NCBI GenBank assembly: GCA_002914805.1
Contig: JXTB01000633.1
Coordinates: forward strand, 82,451-146,450
Source of the DNA: Parasponia andersonii
Lineage: Eukaryota; Streptophyta; Magnoliopsida; Rosales; Cannabaceae
Length of the DNA: 64,000 bases
Direction of reading: 5' to 3'
Positions 37,001-50,799 of the stretch are shown here, in pieces. Each line of letters opens with the position of its first letter. Position 1 is the first letter of the stretch. Below the pieces are notes generated by a model. The model did not search any database. It was given only the letters and a program-made list of their open reading frames with translations, and was not told the origin of the DNA. Made by a program: the position numbers and the translations under genes.

Positions 37001-39088
37001 CCATATCTTAAAAGCCCTGAAACCTGTTGATCCATAACCAACAATACCCGCCCAAAAATATTAAATCAAGAAAGCTGAAAATCACCGGTCGTGTAGGAAT
37101 CTCCGTGTACTTTTTTGTGGTCCAAATTAACATGGGATTAGTAATGCATAACATTGCTCACAAGCCAATCTCAACCCAAACCTTTAACAGGGTGCCATGG
37201 GTCCCAGGGTGACAGTCTTTCCAAGGTCTTCTGGAGTAAGTGTTTATCATGTAAGAAAGAGTTCTACTCTGATGGGAATCAGCACTGTTTGGGGGATCTT
37301 AGGCCAATAGTTGATAAGTGATTATCACTTTTTTCTTTCTACTTGTCAAACTATCATCCTTGTGTCCACTACTTCCAACCCTCGTTATCTTTTATTCCCA
37401 TTTCTCTTCCTTCACAATAAGCTCATCAAACCCCTCCTATGGCCCCTACACGGGCAATGGTATCAAAGATGCGAGCTATTGTTTCACATAGAGTTTATGC
37501 GCTTAGGCATGTTCACGGGAGATGCTGACATGAAACCAAACAATATCTGCAGCACAAAATATACCAGTTCAAAACTCCAAAATCCATTTTCAGTCACCAA
37601 GAGTTAAAAAATGAAAAATAAAAAAATAATAATTCCTCCAAGTTACACTGGATAAATTAGGACCTTTAACTATGTCGATAGTTGTTTGTCGAAAAAGTTT
37701 TGAGTTGTCTAAAGTGATTTGAGGGAAAATCCGTCTATCCCTAAAGTTTTAAGTTAATCACAAAGTACTGTGCAACAGTGCATCCATGTTATAAATTCTA
37801 GAACGACTATTCAAATATTCCTCATGAGGCTTCAAGAGAAAACTCAAAACAGCAAACCCTTCAAGTGCAATATGAAATAGTATATGTAAAGAATCTATCC
37901 GACTTATCTCACATGTTGCCATCAGACCCAAAATTTTTTTCGTGATATAATACATATGAGGCTGCTGACAGGTATTTTTTTTTTTTTTCCACAAGCACCT
38001 CATTGGGGTCACGTGCAAGAGGCTCCACATGACTCCTTTCCTAGCCATGCTGCAGTAGCCTTTAACTTATTATTATATCAAATCTTGTCACAATAACATG
38101 AAAACGACTAGACTATATAAGGTCCTATTAAACATGCTCCAAAGATCATCCCTTTCTAGTCTCTTAGAATCAGCATAACATACTCTTCTTATTATTATTA
38201 TTTTCCTTTTTTTTTTCCCTAACTACCATGCACTGGCATTTACTGAAACTAACATAAAATGCCATAAACGCCCAGAAAATTATTGAAGATGACCATTCAT
38301 GGGTTCGGTCGTCTTATATCGTGTGGCCCGGATTCGAATTTAAATAGTGATCATTCAAATATTTGAGCTAAAAAATGGATAATTAAATTTAAGCTAAATC
38401 CACATAACATACCTCGCTGTAGATAAAGAGGTTTCAGTAGGACCTCATTTCTGACTTCTTCAACACACTGGCTCAAATAGCATGCCGTGTAAGTTGGGGC
38501 CAATCGGCCGATTGCTCTGCAACTGGAAAATTGGTTACTCTTTGTGAGAAAACCTGACAACAGTAAAGTAGAACGCTATGCAGTCCTTTCCAAGGAAAGA
38601 TTGTCAGGAACTCAGATGGTCTCTTGACTGTGAATCAGGTTGGCTCGCTGTTGGCTCGAGTTTTTACTTTCTTTATTTGGCTAGAAATAGTTATTAGAAT
38701 CTGCAATAAACAGGGTAGAAAAAGACGTTCGAAAGTGTGGTGGTAGTCCTTTTAAATACAGTGATCTTTTATCCAAAAAACTTTAAAACCAAAAGGGATA
38801 TCTAAAAGGTATTTTCTTCCTTTTAAAAAAAAAAAAGAAAAAGAAAAAGAAAATGAATAACTCAAAGCACTATACTGGAAAGTCTTTTCAATGGCAATAG
38901 TACTTTCTGAGCTATATATTAAATGAGTGCACGACTAAACCATAATATAGGATAACATGTTTCAAATGCTCTGCTAGCTACAGAAATTTGACTATGCCGC
39001 CCAAAATCTTCTCTTTAAATTCTCTTCTCTAATCCTCAAACTCTTCTACACCGCTCCTGCTTGCCTCACAAACAGCAGCAAATTAAAC
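31059..39088. other. Long intergenic region, no gene recognised
   Basis: AT-rich sequence with a pyrimidine tract (31318-31370), an 18-base poly-A (about 31603-31620) and a 21-bp tandem duplication of TAATTATAATTTGCGCTTTTA (about 32736-32777). No frame shows recognisable domains and no tRNA-like cloverleaf was found. The last ~1 kb is probably CKX1 upstream regulatory sequence. Confidence 0.45.
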
Positions 39089-39109
39089 CTCTCTCTCTCT
39101 CTCTCTCTC
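39089..39109 (+). repeat. (CT)n microsatellite in the CKX1 leader
   Basis: About ten CT units, about 40 bases upstream of the chosen ATG, followed by more pyrimidine-rich sequence. Such tracts are common in plant 5' UTRs and core promoters. Confidence 0.85.
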
Positions 39110-39150
39110 CCCTCTTTCTCCCCTCTCTATCTCAGCACGTGGTTAGATAC

Positions 39151-41223
<2,073 letters not shown>

Positions 41224-41636
41224 TGCCCAAACCTATATATCGGTACCAACCACGTCGAAACGTTCTTGGTCTCCACCAAAGACAGCAAGCAAAACAGGGA
41301 GCCTGTGAGCTATCTGACAATTTTGTTGGGAACTAAGAAAAATCAAATATATAATCAAACGTCACAATGTAAAATGACCTGAAGCGTTTACCTGGCCAAG
41401 GTTGTTTCTTAATATATTTACAATGAACAATGTCTATCACCAGTCCATTTAGTTCCATATGATGGAACATTGACGTGCCAAATCTCCAAGAAAATAATGA
41501 ACTAGTGGAACAAGAATATGAATTATTTAATACTATAGTCAAATGCATTGCAATATATAAAGTGCATACTAAACTTCCAGTGCAAAGATGTAACATAAAA
41601 CTTAACATTAAATACATACATGGCAGTATGTGGCAA
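41224..41636. other. Convergent intergenic space (two 3' ends)
   Basis: Only 413 bp separate the CKX1 stop from the stop of the minus-strand gene, so the 3' UTRs lie tail to tail and may overlap. No other feature is seen. Confidence 0.6.
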
Positions 41637-44096
41637 CTACTTTGTTTCTGTATTGTCTTTCCAGCCAAGACCTGGTCTGCATATTTCACCCTGTGGTTCC
41701 TCGTATTCTCGAGCATTACGTATCATAGACTCAAAGTCAGTGAAATCACTTGCAACCGGAAGAAAACTACCAATATCATCTCTAGCTCCAAAACCTCCGG
41801 CTCGTATAACATCATCTGCTAATATGGAGGCCTCCATGTTAACTTCCCCAGGAGCATCTTTCTCAACTTTTTGTCCAACTTTCCCTTCAACGATGTTAAC
41901 TTGCTTATTATCTTCAGAACTTGGAACTGGTTTTAGAGGCTCTTTCCTGTTAACCTCGGTTTGAATGAATTCAGCTGCTTCACCTTTTAACTTATTTTCA
42001 TTCTCATCTGGTGAATTGAAAGTCAGACAACCAAAAACTCCAACAAGAAATAGAAAATAAGTGAAATCCAAAGCAAACAAAACGGAAAGAAAGATAAGTT
42101 AAAAAAGAGAAATTACCTTCAATGAATAACATAAATGAAATTGAAATTAAAATATAAGCTTCTTCACAAAGTGTCAGTCTATAGAAATGGGATTTTTTTC
42201 CCCCTCCTTTTGGGGAGGCAATCTATAGAATTGAGATACTGTCTCAGAATTTGATTGTTATTATTTAAGCTAAATCATCACAATATCTGTGTTATAATTC
42301 TTCATTTAAGTATCAAACCAATGCCCGTAAAACAGTCAAAGCTTGACTTCCAATTAAGCTAAATTCTACTCCAGAACTACAAGTACTGGAAATTCCATAA
42401 TTTCAGGCATTTAGTATCAGGAAATATGTGACATCCAATATATCTTCTTGACATAAATAGATGGAAACCCGGGTTATACCATGCATAAGTTAGCTGTCCA
42501 ACTGTGAAAAGACACAAACTAACACAAACTAACGATCATGCTAATAATACCTTTCAAAACTGATGGGTATCTCATGCGTAATGCATGTTTAAATTCCCTC
42601 CTGGGAAGAAGGGGATAAAGGGAAATAAAATAAAATCCACTGATACAATATATATCCTAAATTTCCAATAAAATTTATAATTACTGTTACTTTTTCCGCA
42701 TACCATGTCCCTCAGAATGCCTCGTGTTCACTCCCTGAAAATGTTTTAAAAACAAAACTTACTAATTTCCGTTTAATGATAATAGATTATTGAGGTTATT
42801 AATATCTGTTTAAGTTGTATCTTTTACTTTGAAAGAGGGAAGACCCCGAATCTGGTTGAAATTTTCACGTTATGAATCTCTCTAGCAAGTTTCTTCTACG
42901 CAAACTTACTTCCACAAGAATCTAACTCTTGCCTTACTTTATAGAGGGTCCATTGATGAGAATGACACATCTAGGGATTAAGGTTGACTAAATAGGGAGA
43001 GGGGGAGTGGGGGGAAGAAGATAACACCGAAAGCAAGTCAAAGACAAATTAATCTCCTTGCAGGGAAACATCCTTAGGAGACTAAGGTACTCAAACGTCA
43101 AAGGTAAATGTAGACCTCTGGTCGTCCTTCCCGTAAACAAACAAAAATTCCACTTTAATTATCATGGACAAATATTTGTCTTTATTGACAACAACAAGAC
43201 CCCTTAATGACTTCATGTCACTCTTTAAGTGACAACTAAGCATTCCGTTGGGATGTATTGTCCATAATATCATCCTTTTACATACACTGAACCCTCGAAT
43301 AAATCATTTGCTGGACCACATCACTTCAACCTAAAACATCAATAAGGCAAGACCAAACCAAGGAAAAAGAGCCCCACAAAGGGCATACATAATCAAATAC
43401 TCAAGGAACATAATGCGATGTGGAACTGTGTACTGTTAGCTGTTTTATGGGTAATTTCGATGGAAACGTAGAGTCATATATTTGAGGACAAGAAGCAAGA
43501 ACTGTTTTCCTCAATAGTGTAAAAGTTTTTGCTCATTGTGGGATTCTTCGAGTTAGGAGTTCAAGGTTTTCACATTTTCTTTATAGTACTTAGTTGAAAA
43601 GTATTTGTTGTTCCATTAATTTCTTAAGACTTTTCTTTTGTGTTTGCTTCCTTTTGAGGGTATTTTATCCTAATTAGCATGTTAGTTTCCACTCATTAAC
43701 AGAATTCTATTTCTTATGAAGAAATAATAATAATAACAATAGTCAGAAGGAATAAAACGAATATCATGCCATGAATGCCACCTTAAAGTAGTTCACCAAT
43801 AATCAGAAGAACATGTTTTCATTTACAGCTTTTTACCCACTTCTTCAAACTTTCAATCATATATTTCATGACAGGAAGCATAATCCATAGAAGCGAATTT
43901 CATGAAGGCATGAAATCCCTTTTAAGTTTCAAAAGAAAATTTTTTGGAGAAAATGAGACTTATTCACACTAGAAACAAAAGGAATTGTAGTACAGATACT
44001 CGGTTAAAATCCAAAAACACAATAGCAAAATGCTTAAAACTAAAATCCAAATAGCAAACAAGTACCATGCAAAACTTCATCGGGACAGCTGTCCAT
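41637..44096 (-). CDS. Small conserved-looking plant protein of unknown function
   Basis: Proposed coding exons are 44066-44096 (ATG at 44094-44096) and 42007-41637 (stop TAG). They join in phase to 133 residues; the first exon contributes ten codons (M-D-S-C-P-D-E-V-L-H). The large exon is Glu/Asp/Lys-rich (D-E-N-E-N-K-L-K-G-E-A-A-E-F). It ends in what looks like a structured tail: D-D-V-I-R-A-G-G-F-G-A-R-D-D-I, F-L-P-V-A-S-D, and E-Y-E-E-P-Q-G-E-I-C-R-P-G-L-G-W. There is no signal peptide or membrane helix in this model. An alternative start (M-L-F-I-E at about 42118-42131, before a GTAATT donor) would also join in phase. Introns are about 2.06 and 2.09 kb. The C-terminal tail looks like a family signature, but I cannot name the family or a function. 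Confidence 0.6.
42127..44065. other. Intron of the minus-strand gene
   Basis: AT-rich, with no recognisable nested gene or element ends. A poly-T/C stretch lies near 42190. Confidence 0.45.
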
Positions 44097-46062
44097 AATG
44101 AAGCAAGTCAGGGAAATAGAACAGCTAGCTGCTTCCTGTATTACTATTTCTTCTCTTCTTGGCTACAGATATTACAATCTTCTGAAGGGACATAAGAAAA
44201 CCAAAGTTAATGTAAGCTTCTAAGTAGAATATACCAATGGAGCTTAACAAAGTTAGTATCTAATAACAAATATTGCATACAAAAGCATAAAATTTTATAG
44301 CACACAAGCATAATCATAAATGCTTGTGGTATATATAAAACTAGGTTTTTTTTTTTTTTGGTTGTTCCTACACTCATTCTTTGACAAGTGAAAGCAATAA
44401 ATTTTCAACTTTCAAATTATAGATTTGTTCCTCCCAAATATTTTGGCCACACAATTAGTTCACTCTATTGGACTCCGAGTGTGTTTCCAAAGCCATGGAG
44501 ACATACATAACTTGCAACTATAAACAACATAAACGCTTCAGTACATCTCCAATGAAATAGTCAAAAGCTTATTGCAGAAGGACCTGAGAAACAAAAAAAG
44601 AAACTGAAGTTCTTTCCTACAGACAAGTAAACAAAAGATTGGCTGACAGAAATAAAATATGAGAAAGAAAAACAGAAACCTGGCCTATACTTTTTTATGA
44701 GCTTCGAGCTTCACAAATTATCTCAAAAAGCACAAAACTTTTCTTTCTGATTTATTATAAGACTAAGCTTACCTCTAAATTGTTATTAGCCTAAATGTAG
44801 TTTTTTTAAAAAAAAAAAATCTGGGCACTTGACAGCAAAAAGAAAAGAAATATTCGCTGGAAAACAGTCAACAGGTTGTCTCATCCATCTGACCACAAAT
44901 CCATCAATATTTTGGAAGTGGTTAATGTTCTAGCTGAATCTTCCATCGCATAAAATAGTTCGTCATTGTTTACTACACAACCGATATATGAGAATCACCA
45001 AATTTGTGATCTTAGCTCTAGATAACAAGAGCTGTTTTCCATGAGAACTCACTCAATATTTTAAATCACAAAATACTGCACCCAATGAGTCTACTCAGTG
45101 AAAATTTATTATTTAATTACAATAGTGGTTAGCGGCAAGTAATAAATGTACACTAACTTGACAAATTACCTACTCCTTAACCACAATATTGTCTACCATA
45201 ATAACTAATCCAGAGAACCACATCTCGCTCCATGCCGGACAAATCATCGTTAGAGAACACAATAAAACAGAATAGACACTTTTGTGGCAAATTTCTATAG
45301 ATTGGACCACATACTGAGATTCGATTCAGCTCCCATTAACATAAATCGTTAGCAATGCAACTTCATTTCTTCCCAAAGATTATAACAAGTATTCAAATGA
45401 CAAAGCAGTCTACATACAGTCTTATGAAAGCATAAATTGCCCTCAATCAAATAAACAATGCTAGAAATTCCCAAAGGAAATAACATATAAAACCAATCAT
45501 ATAAATAATACCTCACAATCACTGCAAAAGAGAGAAAATTAACAATGGGAGATTAAACAGGAGAAAGCGAACCAGGGAGCTCTTGCACCTCCCCCAAACT
45601 TAATTTAACGTCTTGTTCGGTAATATATGATATTTCACAGAAAAAATTACAATAAAAAAATTTTCACTAATATGATAGTGAACAGTTCCAATTGTGAAAT
45701 TTATAATCCTCTCCTTTTAACATATGGCGGGATTAAAAAAAAAAAAAATTCAGAACAATCTTTTCATCACTAACAAGTGCATTAACACTGAAAAACCAAT
45801 ATTCACACACAAAAATACAATGCACGCTTACAAACCAATAGCAAATCGCCATAAAAAAGCTCCCAAGCAAAAATGAAATTTGAAATAAAAAAAAAAAAGG
45901 CTTGCATTAAGTCTTGAAACCATAACTACATCTCTATATGAAAATATACATATACCAAAAAAAAAAACAAAAAAAAAAGACCCGAGTAACTCCATAGTAA
46001 AAGAATTTCAGAACCCATAAATCCAAAACCTCCAAATACAAAAACCAAAAAAAAAATAAAAA

Positions 46063-46065
<3 letters not shown>

Positions 46066-46123
<58 letters not shown>
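46066..46123 (+). repeat. 58-base uninterrupted poly-A tract
   Basis: 58 consecutive A on the plus strand (poly-T in the transcript sense), inside the first intron of the minus-strand gene, close to its 5' UTR exon. Confidence 0.95.
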
Positions 46124-46125
<2 letters not shown>

Positions 46126-46226
46126 ATCCTTGAACCTGAAATCCAATACCGTAAAGATTTTACTTTTTTTTAAAAAATCGAGTGAAAATGGATAAATAGA
46201 AGTAGAGAAAAGCTAGGGTTTAATAC

Positions 46227-46350
46227 CGGGGAAGAAAGAGGAGGTCTGGCTCTGGAACTCGATCGGTTTTGGGTCTCTGTTTCTTTGCCACCTTGCGTTT
46301 TTGGAGGAGGAGAAAAAAACTACCACCGAAGATTTTGTCTTTTTTTTTTT
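46227..46350 (-). other. Probable non-coding first exon (5' UTR) of the minus-strand gene
   Basis: On the minus strand, GC-richer sequence (AAAACGCAAGGTGGCAAAG...CTCTTTCTTCCCCG) runs into a GTATTAAACC donor at 46226. A matching acceptor (AATACAG) lies at 44136, giving exon 2 as 44135-44066. The upstream limit is a guess; a CTTTATAGACC stretch near 46400 could be the TATA region. Confidence 0.45.
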
Positions 46351-46661
46351 TTGGGCGGGATTTGATGAATTGTGTTAGTTTGAATACGTGGACGGTCTAT
46401 AAAGAGAACTCGTGGCAATGAAGGTGACTCACTGGCTTTGCTTCAATGCTACGCTGGTCGATATTGATTGGTGGACAAGACTTTGGGGGACTTGAATTTG
46501 CCTTTCGTAAGAGTTTTGATGTGGGCTCAATCAAAAAAATCTGGAACAGTCAGTATTAGATTCCGACACTTTTGACTTTTTAGTTTTTTTTTTTTAACAG
46601 ACTTTTCAGTCATTTTGAACTTAGCTGATATTAATTTTTTTTTTAAGATTGTTGAATCCAG

Positions 46662-46856
46662 AATATTTAAATGAAAATTATGAAATGAGTTATAATTAAA
46701 ATGAGAGACATTTGATGTGAAATAAAATAGAATAAATTGTAATTGGAATAAAATATAAATATTTAAATAAAAATTATAAAATGAGTTATAATTAAAATGA
46801 GATACATTTGACGTGAAATAAAATAGAATAAATTGTAATTAGAATAAAATATATTA
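46662..46856. repeat. Two-copy tandem repeat, ~97-bp unit
   Basis: AATATTTAAAT(G/A)AAAATTAT...AATTGTAATT(G/A)GAATAAAAT repeats with a 97-bp period (starts 46662 and 46759). About six differences are visible. Confidence 0.9.
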
Positions 46857-47514
46857 GAATGAGATCATTTAGAAACACCTCTTAGTTTCTATTCACATTC
46901 TAAAACATAAAAAATTCATTCCAATAGTTAATGTGACCAATAGACTATTTGAATAAAAAAAAATTGAATTGTTGAAACAAACATTCATTCTAAAAAACCA
47001 TTTGAATGAAAAATCAAAAATTATTAAAACAAATATCGATTTTAATATGTTTTCTATTTGAATAGAATAGAAAGGTTAAACTAAAGAGGCCCTAAGTCAT
47101 TTTGTGATGCCCAAGATTCTTACGTGCGTAATAAGTCAATAATAAATATGCTTATATTGCATAATAAACATAGTAAACAATTAGTATCAATTTTATAGTA
47201 AATTATTCATTATGATTATTAAATGCTTTTGATTTGTATTATTGTATTAATGTTTGTTGAGGTACTCCTATATAGTGTAAAGACTCAATATTCTCAGAAA
47301 GAGCGAGAGTTTAGTGCGCTAAAAGAATAAAGAATATATTTATAAATGCAATATTATATTCATATACATTAAAATCATATTTGTTGATAACTTGGTCAAA
47401 TAGTAATTTTTCGCTAAAATATATTTTTCATGCTTTTCGAAGTTAAATTTACTGTACGTTTAACACATCAAATAACTTTAAAACTTTTATAAGATAAATA
47501 AAAGTCTTAGGAAC
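46857..47514. other. Intergenic AT-rich
   Basis: Nothing recognisable. Confidence 0.4.
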
Positions 47515-47517
47515 TTA

Positions 47518-47905
47518 GGCCATGTTTAGTTCAATGGAATAGGCTTTGGAATTGAAAGATCATTCCAACAAAAAGCCCATTCCATTATTTGGTTTCACAT
47601 TAGGCTAAAGAATTTTTATTCCATAGTAATCTTAATTCCATTAGATAAGGGAATTGTAATTCTACAAAAAAAAAAAAAAAAAAAAACTATGGAATTATGA
47701 TTCCATCTTTTTGTTAATCTCTTTAAAACCTCAATTTTCATTTTTGCTTGATTAAGATGTCTTTAAATAAGGATATTTTAGTCATTATAATACTTATTTC
47801 ATTTCATTTCACTACATCAACCAAACAATGGAATATCATTCCAATTCCATTTAATTATGATTTCTATTACCATTCTTATTCCACTCCACTGAACAAAATA
47901 TGACC
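47518..47905. mobile_element. PIF/Harbinger-like (Tourist-type) MITE
   Basis: The left end GGCCATGTTTAGTTCAATGG pairs with the right end (minus strand) GGTCATATTTTGTTCAGTGG. TTA flanks both sides (47515-47517 and 47906-47908), the 3-bp target duplication of this superfamily. The 388-bp body is rich in GGAAT/ATTCC words, has an internal ~21-base poly-A (about 47665-47685) and no coding capacity. Confidence 0.8.
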
Positions 47906-48336
47906 TTAAGTGGAGAAATAAAATTAAACTTAAAACCCAAAAATTTAATATTTGTAGATTCAAATATTCATTGTTGAAATAAGTTGTCTACACTTTTAAT
48001 TTAATTTCTTTACTTAGAATGTGTAAGACATTGATTCTTTTATATATATTATATCTATTTACTTACTGGTTGTGATGATATACAAGTGTAAAAGTGGATT
48101 TAACATTTTTTAAATCAAAAGAAATTCAAGTGCACTTAGGTTGTCCTAAATGATCCTCTTTGATATGTATATGTGAGAATTAGTTTGTCAATTTTTATTG
48201 TAGCTCTTAAACCATGATTTAAAAGATACAAGAATGTCCTACAAATAGAGAAGGTGTTGTCCAAATATTTTTAAAACTAAATAATACCATTTAGAAGCAA
48301 ATTGACTAGTTTTTACGAAAGTATGTGCTATTTTGG

Positions 48337-48440
48337 ATTATTTTAGTACTAAATAACTAGCATTTATATTTTGATGGTTTTAATAAGTTTTCAATGCTAG
48401 TTATTGATTACTATGTACCTCATATCACTTGTATGTTTTC
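48337..48440. mobile_element. Small palindromic insertion in LTR copy 2
   Basis: Sequence absent from LTR copy 1. It contains perfect 13-bp inverted repeats AATAACTAGCATT (48352-48364) and AATGCTAGTTATT (48393-48405). It is probably a tiny foldback/MITE; exact borders are uncertain by several bases. Confidence 0.5.
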
Positions 48441-48663
48441 AATTCATTTTGTGATTAAGTTTCTTGATTTTGTGAAAGTTGTGATTTCATTCTTATAGTT
48501 ATTTTTTTTAAGCATTTTAAATTATAGTGATCATTTTAGTAATAGAATTCATATAAAGTTTTCTATACACCTTGCCACAAAGGATATTGACTATTTTTAC
48601 TATCTTTTCAATCAGACACAAGATAGTGAAGATTGATATTAATTGCACTATAATAAATATAAG

Positions 48664-48740
48664 ATGTTTTCCTACATATTTATATGTATTATCGTAATAT
48701 ATTTTCCTACATGTTTATGTGTATTATAGCAATATATATT
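48664..48740. repeat. 35-bp tandem duplication within LTR copy 2
   Basis: TTTTCCTACAT(A/G)TTTAT(A/G)TGTATTAT begins near 48667 and again near 48702. Confidence 0.75.
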
Positions 48741-49231
48741 ATTCTTATAGTTGATATAAGTTCATGAAAGATATAAAAATGGTATGATCATTTAAATATG
48801 ATTTTCAAGGAGGTAAAGTTTTCCACGCATTGGCTTCAAAGTAATACTGTTGTACATATCGTACGAGATATGTTTTAAGTATATTATTTAATCTGTCTAT
48901 GTTGGAAAAGTATGGTTTGCACATGTATCCTTCCTGCATATGTGGACATGATTTACCGACTGCCGAGAGTAAGTATTGTACTACGAGATTTATTACGTGT
49001 ATTATTCAGTCGATCTGCATTAGGTAGGTGGTTCACATTGGCCATGTCTTCCTATATAGGCAGGCACAACTTACCGATTAATGCGACTTTGTAGTGTACT
49101 CAAGAGCCCTATAAAGTACGTCAAAAGAAAAAATTATTAAAAAAAATGATTACAATAGGAATTTGAATAAAGTTTTTTTTTTGTATAAAACACATTCACG
49201 AGCATACATGATCTTTACTTAGTGAGCATTA

Positions 49232-49887
49232 TGTCACGACCCTAACTTCAAACTAGACAATCGTGTAGCACTTAGCACAGTTTGTGTACTAAGTTAGCCT
49301 ACTAACACTCAAGAAAGAGACTTAGAGTAAACTGTGAGATAAAGTGGCAAAAGATGAGAGAGTTTAAGTGAATAAATACATTACGTTACTCTTAGAATAC
49401 TTACAACTCTTACAAATGAGACTTGTATACAAGTGAACTCAAGGGGTCATTTATATAGGCAAAGCTTAAACCAACCAAGAGTTATGATCGTGTTAAGTGG
49501 CATGATCTTATAAAGGGTCTAGAATATTCCCAAATAAATTAGTATTATCTATAAAGATATTTACATAGAGAAATCTAGAACATGCATGGCCTAGATCCTT
49601 TCACGAGATTTACCTACCATCTTGGCTCTTCTAAGTCATTCTAAGAGCTTTTAGGACTATCTCAAACTATCTAGTACTATCAGGCTTTGTCTAGAGGCTT
49701 CTATGACTTAGTAGCGTCATCTAGAATCTTTTAGCATAGCCAAGAAATCTCTTGATCATTCTAGAAGTGCCCACTATGTTCTAGGGTCTTCTCCTATTTT
49801 CTTGGGTGAGCAATATATATAGAGAATCTTAGAGCCACGGGGCAGTAACATTTGGATTTTGAGGAACCAAATGAACGGGGCATAATA
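49232..49887. mobile_element. 656-bp LTR-like element nested in LTR copy 2
   Basis: LTR copy 1 reads, in the matching sense, GAGCATTAGCTCATTT without a break. Copy 2 has GAGCATTA, then 656 bp, then ATTAGCTCATTT. The insert starts TGTCACGACCC and ends GGGGCATAATA, which is roughly the inverse of its start, and ATTA is duplicated (49228-49231, 49888-49891). It has no coding frame, so it is probably a solo LTR with an aged CA terminus. Confidence 0.75.
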
Positions 49888-50279
49888 ATTAGCTCATTTA
49901 GTTCTTGCAATGTATATAAGGAGATTTATGATTATAGAGTTTCTGGTTGGCTAGCATGCTTTCTTGTTGTCATGATCATACAGATGTAGATGAGTTTGAC
50001 TTGAGGACGATACTTTTTTTTTTGTATTTTGATACTTTGATGTGATGTAAATATTACTGTTGATGATAAGATAAACTGATAAGGACTTTTTGGTTATACA
50101 TTTTTTAAAGACACTTTCAGAAAAAAAAAATTCAACTCAGATTATTTTGTTTTAGAGTTTGAAAAGTTTAAATTAGCCCACCTTTAAAAAAAAACTATAG
50201 TTATGGTTTATAAAATAATAATATTTCATAGTTTGATCTATATAGTTATATAGATAAGCCAGAGGACTTTGTGCTTTGC

Positions 50280-50560
50280 ACATGACTAATTTTTATTAAA
50301 AATATAATAGTTTGTGAAAAAACAATGGCCATTGCTACAATAATTATACAAGTCTTGGTAGTCTAATTTGTAAGTTAAAAATTATGAATCTCATTCTTGA
50401 CCACAGTTATAAAACTCTATGCTATATAATAACTTATTTTTGTTAAATATTTAATAGTTTGTGACAAAAGAATCATTATTGCAAATATTACATAAGTAAG
50501 AGATCACTACTATGTAAGCTGAAAATTCAAGCACAAAGTAGTACCACACGTATAATTCAT
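50280..50560. repeat. AT-rich dispersed repeat, two units of ~165 bp
   Basis: TTAAAAATATAATAGTTTGTGA...ATTGCTACAATAATTATACAAGT is followed by a diverged second unit (TTAAATATTTAATAGTTTGTGACAAAAG...). The same unit reappears at 53760-54190, mostly inverted. Confidence 0.6.
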
Positions 50561-50794
50561 ATGCTATTAATATCATTAACTTAAAAAGACATATCCTGAG
50601 CTTTAAATATTTAGTAATTTAAATCTTGACATTTGAACTATGCAAAATAATATCATGATATTAAGAATTTGCAAAAATCGTGACCTTGAATTGATTTTTT
50701 GACAACTTTTAGTGACAAAAAGACAATAATATTTTTCATTAAAATAATTTAGTCCTTATTAGTCTCCTTAATTTTAATGGTTTTACTGTTTTTT

Positions 50795-50799
50795 ACTTG
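50795..50799. repeat. Target-site duplication ACTTG (left of TRIM)
   Basis: ACTTG abuts the left LTR and is repeated at 51311-51315. Confidence 0.9.

Larger units (their letters stand above)
48131..50273 (+). repeat. Ty3-gypsy LTR, copy 2 (solo, opposite orientation), with insertions
   Basis: The reverse complement of this segment follows 538-2120 from end to end. Shared landmarks include TCAATATCCTTTGTGGCAAGG (about 48580), CTCGGCAGTCGGTAAATCATG (about 48950), GAGTACACTAC (about 49095), AAAGATCATGTATGCTCG (about 49205) and ATATAGATCAAACTA (about 50230). No gag/pol lies next to it. It is interrupted by a 656-bp element at 49232 and a small palindromic insert near 48340. Ends are approximate, taken from where similarity fades. 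Confidence 0.7.

Noticed and set aside
37311..37607. 98-codon plus-strand frame containing CAATGGTATCAAAGATGCGAG, resembling a PBS
   Set aside because: The match to TGGTATCAGAGC is imperfect, no LTR end lies next to it, and the peptide has no family features.
38280..38345. GGCCCGGATTCGAATTTAAA as a tRNA T-arm
   Set aside because: No acceptor stem or anticodon arm could be folded around it.
39061..39150. In-frame extension of CKX1 upstream of the ATG at 39151
   Set aside because: It has no ATG, is dominated by the CT microsatellite, and the ATG at 39151 gives the N-terminus expected for CKX1.
45934..46146. Open frame rich in Phe on the minus strand
   Set aside because: It is only the translation of the poly-A/poly-T tract and neighbouring A-rich sequence.
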